From Plectosphaerella cucumerina (lineage: Eukaryota; Ascomycota; Sordariomycetes; Glomerellales; Plectosphaerellaceae): a stretch of DNA of 64,000 nt. The notes beneath the pieces are model-generated. The model was not told the origin of the DNA. It worked only from the letters and a program-made list of their open reading frames with translations, and ran no database searches. This document shows, piece by piece, positions 1-10,400 of the stretch (positions within the stretch are counted from its first letter, which is position 1; each line of letters opens with the position of its first letter). The stretch is taken from the NCBI GenBank assembly GCA_020746995.1, contig JAGPXD010000001.1, positions 2,542,001 through 2,606,000 of the forward strand. Direction: 5' to 3'. A program made the translations under genes and the position numbers.

Positions 1-1661
1 GATATTGGGCTTGATCTATGGGAAGGATACAGTCAAAACCTGTCGCTCTCTATCATGTGCTTGCAGAACTCAAGGTAATTCACCTTGCGGCGGCGCAGGA
101 GTGTAATATCTCTGCTCCGGCGGCGGGCCGGCACTCCCGGGGGGCGGCCCCTGAGGATGTCCGTGCTGTCCGTGAGGTGGTCCCTGGTAGCCCCCGGAGC
201 CCCCAGGGCCGCTCGGGGGCGGTGCGCCGGGGTAGCCACCCTGAGGAGGCCTCATGGCGTACTGGTGGTAGCTAGGCTGGGGAGGGTGCGACATGGACGA
301 CTCGAGGAGGGACTCGTAGTCGCGGCGAGCCTTGATGAACTTTTCGTTGAGCTGGGTGAAGTCGTCTGTGTTTGACAGTCAGCTAGTGTCCTCACAGAAC
401 TCAGTATGAGGCGACCACTTACCCTTCTTCTGGGAGTACTTCTCGATGAGCTTGATGAGCTTTGGCCGGATAGCAAGCGTCTGGTGGTAGAGTTTCTGTG
501 ACACAAACGTCATTAGTCGTGTGCTTAACGTATTTCCGCGGCCATAACCTACCGAGATCTCCTCGTTGTCCTCCTCTCTCGGCGCCGAGTTGGAGGTACT
601 CAGCAGCGTGAGCAGCTTCTCGACGTTCTTGATCTCCGCAAAGACCTCCGCCTCCATGTGTGCCTCCCGCGCCAGCTCGTCAGGCGTGGGGTCTGTGAGC
701 TTCTCGACGTAGTTGAGGGGGAAGATGCCCGTCTTGCCCTTAAGCGAGCCGCGCCACCAGTCCTTGAACACCGACTCCAGCACAGCAATGACGTCTCCCT
801 TCTTGAACTCGAGCTCGCCAGGTTCCGAGGGCACAAAGTCGAACAGCGCGCGGACCCTAGACACCGTGGCAGCGGTCGTGCCCGCAGGAACGGGCGTGGC
901 CGAGGGCTGGTCCTGCTGCTGGGTGCCCGAGGGGCCAGCGCCGCCAGACGGACCCGCGGCACTCGACTCGGCGGGCTTCTGACGCTCCTCATCCTGAAGC
1001 GACAACTTCAGTGCCATCTGCAGCTCTTCATCCTCCTTCTGGCGGTCGGCGTCGGTCAGACCGGTCTTCTGGGGGGCGGAGGGGGCCTGCAGTGTCGGGT
1101 TGCTCTGCTTGAGGCGGTAGTAGGCGTCGTACATGATGCCGAGGTCGGCATCCTTGCTAAACATGTCGGACCATTCCTGCATGCGCTCGAGAATCTTGGC
1201 CTTGACTTGTGTGTGGGTGTTACGGTCGTTTGCGAGCTTGAGCATGGCGTCGGTGAATGCCCGGCTAGAGAGCTCGCGGTGCATGGGCTTGCCGCAGTTC
1301 TGGCTGAGGGCGTTGGCGAGCTAGACAAGAGGTGACGGGTCAGCAAAAAAAGTCGAGATATGGCTTAGAGAGGGAAAGTGACGACGTACTTCGAGCGTGT
1401 AGAGCTGGACATTGGCGTTGCGGTGCGCCAGCCGCTTGATCATGCTCTGAACAGCCTCCTTGGGGCCATTTGGATCAGTCGAAGCCCTGTCGCACAGTTC
1501 GATGATTGCGCCCCAGTCTTCCGATGTGAGGTTCTCGTCGGTCGCCTTGGCTGAGGTCACGTTTAGCAGTCTATCGAGGCCAGGCTGAACGCCCGCGACC
1601 GGGAAGGGAGCTACATACCGACGCCCTCGTCGTAGGGCCCTGAAGCGGCTGCGCGAAACAT
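1..1661 (-). CDS. hse1: Hse1, ESCRT-0 subunit (3' partial)
   Basis: This is the fungal STAM homologue, which pairs with Vps27 as ESCRT-0 on endosomes to collect ubiquitinated cargo for multivesicular-body sorting. Coding exons on the minus strand are 1661-1619, 1550-1390, 1320-423, 365-84 and 15-1, running off the left edge. The start MFRAAASGPYDE matches the short Hse1 N terminus and joins in frame to KATDENLTSEDW. In order I see a VHS domain (about residues 15-145), a ubiquitin-interacting motif (EELQMALKLSL, about 166-176), an SH3 domain (about 221-276, with ALFDF and WWRG), a GAT-like helical region, and a Pro/Gly/Gln-rich tail beginning PPQPSYHQYAMRPPQ. The last intron (83-16) uses a weaker GTGAAT donor, so the final exon is the least certain. 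Family assignment is very secure. Confidence 0.93.
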
Positions 1662-2630
1662 GTCTGGATTGTCGGCAGCGTGTGAGCTGCCGAGGAGATG
1701 GGCCGAAAATTGCTACCTGGGCGGACGAGGCAGATACGTAGGTCCTGGTGGATACGAAGTTCGGGTTCGATGCGAGGAGGTGGTGCGGGTTGAGCTGCCT
1801 GCCAAGTCGGGATGGAGATGGTGTATCTAGAATAGATTTTTGCAGGTTGACGAAAAGCGAAAGCGGGAAGAATAACAGCTGCCTAATACGCCACGCGGCT
1901 TGAGGACGAAGTGGTTGTCGTCGTGGGGTGGGGGGAGGCTGGTTGGGTTGAGGAGCATCCGGAGCTGCGAGGCCTGGGCTGAGGGCGAGTGCGAGTGATG
2001 TAGCGGGAGCCTGGGCCGTGTCACTGGAGGTGCGGAGCGGAGCCCACAGCCCGAAAGCCCACTCGAGCAGCGCAGCGTCATCAGCCAGATTACGTAGCCT
2101 GCCCGCCACAACAGGGATGCATTGGCCACAGTCCGAGTCAGCTGCGCCACGACTCCTCCGCCCCTCATCGACATCGTACGCCAGGGCAGAGGAACACCTC
2201 GCACTCACCCATGCATCTCTCCTGCGATCTTCATAGATAATAGATGTCATTCTCTCGCGTTCTATATTCACGCTCGTCATGTTCCCGTTCCGCTCCGGGT
2301 CGGGCCTCCCATCCTCAGCCAGGCCACATCCAGACCAACCCCGATATGCCAGGCCCCCATATCAACGCCAAAAAAGAATAGAAGAAAATCAAAAACAAGA
2401 GGGCTCGCAAAGTAGCCGACGGGAAGCCGGCCGCCATGTTGGAGGTCCATGCTTCAACCAGCAAATTAAGTGTCCAACTCCCAGACACATCGACGAAGCT
2501 CCGCCATAGGCTCTCCAAGGGAGGGACTGGCCGAGATACGCCGAATGTGTATGCGTATATATCATGCGTGTGCTCTCCTGTATTTGCATCGTCTGCATGT
2601 CGGAACGCAAGCTCCTATTCGCCCAGGACT
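1662..2630. other. intergenic: hse1 upstream / atg13 downstream
   Basis: About 970 bases hold the hse1 promoter and 5' leader together with the atg13 3' untranslated region. Short open frames on both strands lack coding character and resemble no family. No repeat or RNA gene is seen. Confidence 0.6.
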
Positions 2631-5475
2631 TTACCAACCGCGGCGAGAGATGCCTCGGGGCTCAAAGTCAGTGCGGTTCCCTGAGCCCGACCCAGCGTTT
2701 CCGCGGCCCTCCTCGAGACTGCGTCTTCCCTGCGCGTCCATCTCGGACATATCGAACAGCAAGGGCTCCTCGTCCACATTGTCGTTGTCACCGCGACCGA
2801 ATCGGCTCGCGGCACTCGTGAAGCTGCCCCTGGAAGAATGAGGCGGTGTCTGGCCTCGACCGCCAGACGGCGCCGACGCCATGCCAACGTATCGTCGTCT
2901 CCCAAAGGGGGAGCTGGACGGCACGGCCATCAGGCCTCCGGGAGGCTTGGTGCTGTCAGACGAACTGGGCTGCATCTCCGCAGATCCCACCGATGTCATC
3001 TCCGCGGGAGGCTGCAGAGATGATGAGGCGTCGTTGGTAGCAGAGGTATCGGCCTCATCCGCATGCCGGCCGAGCAGCATGCTAAGCGTCGGTGGCTCAC
3101 GATCGTCGGCACCGAGGCTGATGCTGCGGTTCGCCGCAAAGGCCGAATCTCCATCGTCGTCCTCGATGAGCGCCCTGTTTTGCTGCGCGACCGAGCTTGA
3201 CCTGCGCTGGTGGGTACCCAGCCTCGGCGAGATTGGTATGTCGATAGCCGTGGTGCCTTCTTGAGTGACAGCCACCTCACGGGCCGCACTCTGCATCGGG
3301 CTGCTTCTTGCAGATGCCCGCGCCTGCACCGAGCTGTACCTCGCCACGGAGTTTTCGCTGAGACGAGACGGAACTGCCGGAGTGTGAGGCGTATGCGGTG
3401 ACAGCGGCTTTCCGGGCGAAGAGGAGACGGAGACGGATGCTGGGGCTGCCATGCTAGGGACATTGGACAGGTGAGGGCTAGAAGTGCCCGACGAACGCTG
3501 CATCTGGAGGCTCGAGGTCATAGACTCGGTCAGGGCGTTGTTGGAGTCCCTCATGGCGTGGAACTTGGACAGCTGCGCCACCGTCTTATTCGTCGCAGAC
3601 TCTCCGCGCTTCGCGGACTCGAAGCTCTGCAACGTCTTCTTGCTGTCCAGGGCCTTGAGGAAGTCGGAGATCTGATCGTCATCTGTCTGGAGAGAACCAG
3701 AGCTGGCATGACCGCCGGCCTCTGCAAGCAAGCCTGAGCCAGGCTGGGCCAGAGAAGACGCCAAGCTGCCCCTTCCGCTGCTGCCCTGTTCGTCATCGCC
3801 AACCCTGCCTGTGCCGCCGAAGGAGAGACGGCCCCGTCGATGGGTGAAGCTGCTGCTGTAGCGACTGGTGGACGTCGGCCTTGGTGATCCCATTGGCGGA
3901 TCGACGGGCGGCGGGATGCCACGAAGGGACGCCGGCATTCCGGCAGTAAGAGATGACCTGTTCCGGGGTTGGTTAAGGCCAGCCAAGCCCGCCGCACGGG
4001 ACAAGGAGCTAGGAGATGCTGGCGACTCGGAGTCCAGGGTCCTCGGAATGGGAGATCCGGACAGCGAGCCTGCCTTGAAGGGCTGGAAGGACACCGAGGG
4101 CCGTCGGACGCCACTGCCAAAGCCGCGCATCTGAGGCCTTGCCACGGTGACCGGCAGTGAACTCGGAGGGTTGGGCTCCACGTTCCGCGGCATCGAATTT
4201 GGGGGCGAGCTCGTGTCTGATCCCGGCGGCCGCACTGCCCTCAGGGCTGTTATCGGACTGGTTGCGAGTGCGTTTTCGCCGTGGAAGGTCGAAAGACTTC
4301 CGTACGTCTGCTGAACCTCTCCAATGCCGCGATTCCGGCGGTGAGAGGGCAAGGAACCGACCTCTGCAGAGTCGCGCCGACGACTGATATCGGCCCGCTG
4401 AGGCATCGAAGGTTTGAAGTAGTTCTCGTCCACGCCCATGAGCTGGGAGCTCAGCAGCGACTCAGAGCTGTCCACCCGGAAGTTGCTATCGTTGCGGTAC
4501 GTCACGGAGGCGCCGAGACGACCGACGGGGACCTCCAGGTCCCCAAATACGTAGTCTGTCACCACGTCCGCCCTCGTGTCGTACAGAGGTTGTCTCAGGC
4601 GATCGACCCCGCGTGAGTCGGGATCCCCGATCCTGATCCTGCACTTGGGCCGGACGGTGGTGGACGAGGGTTTGTTGATGGATTGCTGGGAGACCCTCCA
4701 GGCAGGGAGGACTCTGGATGTCGTGAACAGAGACCGGAAGAAGACGATGATCTTCTTGTAGATGGTGGGCAGGATGACGCCAAAGTCTGCCAGGTCGTCT
4801 GCCGAGACCATCTTGAGCTCGATGCGCCATCTTTCCAAGACCACCTCGGTGTGTCGCTGGCCCACGCGACCCGGGCTGCTGACGCTGGAGGCAGCCGAGT
4901 TGAGGGCTTCCATGACGTCCCATCGCTTGCCGTCATCGTCCGACACAACCAGACTATGGCTGGCCGGGAGGTGCGCCGTGTCCAGGTACGTCTCGATGAT
5001 CAACGGCGGAATAGTCTCGTCAAGGATGCTGCAGTTCCTCCACGTCCGCAGATCGTCCCTGAAGTCTTCAAAGTCCTCCGTGTTAAGTTGGAACTGAAGA
5101 AGCAGCTGTTAGGATACTGTCATGGTCTGAGGAGAGGAGGAGGCTTACCCATTTGTTGATCCTCTTGCTGGACGACGTCTTCTTTGCAGGCTGCAAGTTC
5201 ATCCGAGCTTCCAGGATGACAGCAGCAGCCTTGGTGTGGAAGTTTTGGATGATCTGGTCGAGCTTCTTTATTGATTCGGCAGACGGTCCGCCTGCTGCTG
5301 GCGGCGCAGGCTCCAAGAGGGGCGAGGGTGTGGGATCACGGTTCGAGGCGGCCGAACCCGCTCGAACTCGTCCCGCCAGACTTTCTTCCCTTGGGTTATT
5401 CGTTCGTGTAGGGTTCGTTTGTGGTGAAGAGGCCGGGGACGAGACCCGCGGCGAAGGCCGGGCTTGTTGATGCAT
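2631..5475 (-). CDS. atg13: Atg13, autophagy-initiation scaffold
   Basis: Atg13 is the regulatory subunit of the Atg1 kinase complex; when TORC1 is inactive it is dephosphorylated and starts autophagosome formation. Exon 1 is 5475-5149 and exon 2 is 5093-2631. The 54-nt intron (5148-5094, donor GTAAGC) joins RINKW to FQLNTED in phase 0, a junction typical of filamentous-fungal Atg13. The product is about 929 residues. An N-terminal HORMA domain (about 75-330) contains IIQNFHTKAA, IIETYLDT, KRWDV, ERWRIEL and a region around YKKIIVFFRSL. A long Ser/Pro-rich disordered tail follows, with the conserved patch SDFLKALDSKKTL, likely part of the Atg1/Atg17-binding region. The C terminus keeps the family feature EEPLLFDMSE. 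The start is the first ATG of an uninterrupted exon. Assignment is very secure. Confidence 0.95.
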
Positions 5476-7418
5476 GTTTATCGGGCTCGATGCCGGCCAA
5501 AGTGCTGGGTGAAAGGAGCGGACCAGTCACCGGCTGGTTCAGAGTCCAGCCCCGAGGGAGGCGACCCGGGGGCGCCTAGAATGCGAGAGAGACTGGCGGC
5601 TGGAGAATGCCGAGGCTCAAGCTGTTGGGGATGTGAAGCTGTCGGAAGTGATGTCGAGATGCTTCGGGACGAGTCTATCCATGCTTGTAGGGTCGCGAGG
5701 ATCGGTTCAAGGGTTCCATGCGTCTATGCAGTGCAATACTACGACGGTCGTTTCGAGCGGCGGGATAGGACCTGCGTCGGGGGGGCGGAGTGCTTGTCAA
5801 AGTGATCTCAAGAGCCGATAGGGGAAGCGAGGCGGGTGCAGGCCGTCTCGGAAGTCGACAATCGGCGGGGAAAGGTAGGCGAGCGACGGGTAGGCAGGGA
5901 AGCGAATGGCGAGCCAACGAGCGGTCGAGGCAGTCAAGACGGTACAGGCTGGCTCTCCACGGCGACGGGTAGTGTGGTGGCTTGAGGTGAGGCCTACGCG
6001 GGAGGAGCTGATACTGCCGGTTGCCTAAGCCTTGCTGATGGGAAGCCGACCAATGCGCGTCTTCGGGGTCGGATTGGCACTACCCAACAAGGTATGAAGG
6101 CAGGCAAACAGGTAGGTAGGCAGGCGTTCGGGAAGGGTGTCGCAACGGTCGATGAGCGGCGCTTGGGACGATGGTATGCAAAGATGCTGGCCGAAGGCTG
6201 CGGTTGATGTCGGTCGCGATGTCTGGTTCAGGGTCTAGCGATGGATATTACGCAGGGCGAGTCACCTGTCGCAGCCAAAAGGGGACGCCTCGTGATAGGG
6301 ACTGGAAGGACGGCGCTGGGGGAGGATGTCGCTCGGTGCCGTCATCGAGTCAGCTGTGGGCGAGGGCGGTGTAGAGAGCGGACGGAGCGCTTTTGGGCCC
6401 GGGTGGTCGGCTCTGGGGGGAACGCTGGTCCCTGGTCCCGTCGCCGGCATGGGTGGCCCGGGCAGGCACAGCGCTGGACAGATGCACCTCTGAAAGGGGA
6501 CCTCGGTGAACTTCGGTGGCGCTAAGCCAAGAGGGTTCCGGCTGTCAACTTGACGTTTGTTCAGGTCGGATGGAGGTACCTGTGGTGGAAGAAACAGGAC
6601 GATGATGTGGTGGTAGACACGCTTGCTTTTGTCGGGGAACAAGAAAGAAACAGAGGCACAGAGCACCTCACAACTGCCCAGAGGGGAAGATATGAGATGG
6701 CAGTGCCCCAAAGATGGATGGGTGGGACTGATCGAGACGTGGACGATGGACGACGGGAAGGACGAAGAGGGGACTGGACTGACTGACTGTCTGTCCGAGT
6801 TGTTGGGGCCCGGACCAAGTGGAAGCGGGAGCTCCACGTCAAACTCCAGGGCTGCGGCGCATCCCCTCACGCCCAGCGAGACGTGGATGGACTAGCACGA
6901 CAATGCCGTGGGGATTCCTGGCCTAGCGCCATCTCCAAAAGTGGACGACCGATGAGGGGGCGCTGATAAGGCCATATCAGAACGGGAGCACGCACTGGAC
7001 AGTGGACACTGTGACTTGTTCCGACTCATTGCCGTCAGACAGGAGCGACAGGGCGAAAGCGTCCAGAGATAAACACCATCTACCCGTATCTCGAGCAACA
7101 ACATTGGTTGCTGTGGCAAGTGGGTTTATCACACCACTCTGTCCATCCTCTGCCATCACCGCGCTTGCCCATGATAAGCAGAGCATGCAAGCAGCCGCTT
7201 CTGAAGTGACTGCTAGGCAGACCGGCTGAGTCATTCGGAGATCTTCTTATGTGCTTCAGCACCGACGTCTCTTGAGACGGCGACCGCTGCCAAACTGTAC
7301 CTATCGTGTACCGGTACGCCTACTGAAATCTAAGATGGCGTGCCAGAAGCATGGTAGGAACATAGCCTCCAACTCCGGTCCAAAATGCATGATCCAAGCG
7401 TATATTCCCTTCACATTA
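5476..7418. other. intergenic: atg13 upstream / BTB gene downstream
   Basis: About 1.9 kb. The atg13-proximal half should hold its promoter. Short direct repeats rich in AGGCAGG/AGGTAGG lie near 6096-6125. A minus-strand open frame of 202 codons (6870-6262) is Ser/Pro-rich, matches no family I know and looks like chance in GC-rich DNA. No RNA gene is seen. Confidence 0.55.
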
Positions 7419-10400
7419 TCATGCCGATATCTTCCCCGTCGGCCCCTTTCCACCACGCCCTCTGCTGCTCTTGCCGCGGTTATTGTTGCTGCTGGAGGCC
7501 GTCGATCCCTTCTCCTTGGCCGGCTTTCTGTCAGCCTTGACAGGCTCAGCCTGCCCAGCCAATCCCTCAATGCCTCCCTTGCCAGTCCGCCCCCTGCGAC
7601 CGCGCTTGCTCGTCTTCTGCTGGCCATCTTTATCATCCTTGGCCGCGCGCCGGGCCTCCTCCTCCTGGATCCGGCGGCTCTCCTGATCCCACCATTCCTG
7701 AAACTCCTGCTCCTGCTGGATCTCCTGCATGGACCTCTTCGCTGCGGCCTCCTTGACGATCTCCTGCTCCCGCCTCTGCTGCCCGATGATGTCCTCCATG
7801 CTGAGTCCCAGCATGGGCTCGAACTTGGGCCTCGACGTCTTGTAAGACTTGGAATGTGGAACGAGCGGTTGCGCGGGAGGAGCCTGGCGGCTAGAAGACG
7901 ATGAAGAGGCTGCTGGCTTGGCACTTCCGCTTCGCGACTGGCCGGAGAACCGGGTGTCCGGCGACGCAGTGCGCCGCGGTGTTGTTTTCGGTGAGGACTC
8001 TGCTGCAACCAGAGGCTTGGGGTTTGCAGTTGACGCGGCCATCGGCTTCTCGGCCGACATCAGATCTTGGAGAGAGGCTTTGTTGCCTGCCGAGACAGCC
8101 TTCCACGGGGCCGGCCGCTTCGCCGAGTCCTGAGTATCCCATGCGGCCTTGGGGAGTTTCTCTTCGGCCTCCTGGGCAAGCAGAGCCGCAGCTTGTGCCA
8201 TTTGCTGCTTCTTTCGTTCTTTCTGGGACATCTTTTGCTGCGCAGTCCTGGGCGAGGCGTCGGCTGCCTTCTGTGCGGCCAGGCTAGCTGAGAGAGCCGA
8301 TTTGGGCGGTGTGCCCGACAGCATCTCCCGCAGGTCCAGCTTGGAGGTCGGCAGAGGCGAGTCACCCCACGGCGCCTTGCCCTTGTTCTTGCCTTCAGTC
8401 GCTGCGGTGAAGGGGGTTGTTTGAACTGATCCAGACGTGGCAGCTACCGGAGGCGTGGACTGCTGGCCGGAGTCCACTCCACGCTCCAGGTGGCTCCCAG
8501 GCCGGCTGAGAGATGTAGCCAGTGGCACGGTTCCTGGAATACTCTGTTGGGACCTGCTCTTCGCGGGCGCCAGCGAAGGGGGAGCGATTGGGCTGGTAAG
8601 CGACAGCGGGCGGTCCTCGTCCATGTCGAACATGAGGTCGGCCCGGGAATCGCTGTGCCTGAGGGTAGGGCTGAAGGGCTCGTTTTGGCCAGCCTTGGAC
8701 CGTCTTCGGGAGAACGGCTCCGGCACTGGGGATGTGCCGGAGAGGTCATCAAAACTCCCGAACTTGGCCCTGAGGGAAGTTGAGACCCTTCTGTCGTCGT
8801 CCCTCTGGGACAGCTTGTAAGCCATCTCCTTCACCCGGATCTGGCGTTCCTCCTCAATGTCTCCCGCGAGCTCGGGGTTGTTGTCGTGAAGCAGAAGCTC
8901 CGCCCGGCCACTACGGGCAAAGGGGTATCTGGAGAGCTGGTTCTGGCGGACAACCTCGTCGAGCTCCTCGAGCAAACCTTCGTCTAGCTCGTCTAAGAAG
9001 TGGTTTTCGAGCATCGTCTCCATCTGCAGGCAGACGTACTCAAGGCCCGCATCCTTGAACTCCGTCACAGAGCAAGGGCTGATCTCGTTCAAGAGCAGGC
9101 CGATGTTCCTCGACGTCGCAAACTTGCCAATAATGGATTGGCAAATCTGGGAGAGCCTGTCCAGCATGAGCTCGTTCGCGATGCTCATGACCTGGACTAC
9201 AAGATCGGAGAACTCGTCAACGTCGGCAGCGACGACATCGTCGAAAAGCTCTGTGCCCACGTCGGCGTACAAAAACCGCATGACGTAGCGAAAGGCGCTT
9301 GCATCGACGTGCTGGAGATCGACCCTGAGCTGCTCGTCCTCTTCGAGGAGGTCCTGGCGGCCTGCAAGCCACATGCCGCCACTGCGGCCATGGAACAGGC
9401 CCTCGAAGAAGGCGCATCGCTGTCTCAGCAGCTGGCTGTGTACCGCAACCTCGTCGTCGTCGAGTTCAATGATCACATCGGCGTCCTCAAAGAAGCTGGC
9501 GTCTTCAATGGCGAGCCGCATATCCTCGGCATGGGACTTCTCGACTCCCGTCTGCAGGCGGACCGCGGCTTCCAGCTTCGCCATTTGCAGCTTTGTGGCC
9601 AACTTCATGAGCTCCGTCCTGATCTGCCGGTAGCGGAAAGCGAGCGGCTGCGCCTGGCGTGTGAAGTTCCAGGCGGGCACAACAGCGTCGTCGTAGCAAT
9701 AGAGGACGACGTTGACGAGCGACAGCAGGTCTAGCGAGTGGAAGGTTACCATGGTCTTGCCGTCACGTTCTTCCAACTCCAATGTCTCCGGCATGACGTA
9801 TTCGCCCTCGGATCTGTACTCGGCAAAGACCTCGCGCAGAGTCGGACTTCGTGCAGCGAGCAGCCAGCCATGAACAGGTATCATGACATCCGGAGAGGAT
9901 GTGGTTCGGACGAGAATGTCCGCATCAGATGCGTGGTCCGCCTTGTACTTCAGGTGTTCCAGTAGATCAGCGTCGAGATCTGACGACCGCAAGAGCTGAT
10001 ACGGTAGTTCCCCTATCCTTAGCCTGAGGGACTCTGCCTCCCAGAGCTTGGACGTCTCACTGCCTTGGCCCGATGGCGCTGCCGCCTCGAAGCCTCGCAG
10101 GGAAAGCAAAGGAGCGAGGTCCGCCGCCAGTGCCTGGCGATCCACAGCGATCTGCTGCTTCATCACGTCGCAATCCTTGCGGATGGCAGCAAAAGCCCCA
10201 AAGGTCGAGCTGCGGACTGTGACAATATCGTTGACGCCGGGCACGCGCTGGAACTTGAAGTCGCCGCGTTTCGCCCCCGCGGACCCGGGCCCCGCGTCCT
10301 TGGCCTTGGCTCGCTTGATGCGCCTCCAGACAGCGCCGGACTCGGTACAGATGATGACGGAGCCATGCTCACCGACGCTGACGGAACGGACGCCGTCCTT

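Noticed and set aside
6262..6870. 202-codon minus-strand open frame between atg13 and the BTB gene
   Set aside because: Ser/Pro-rich with no motif; probably leader or chance frame.
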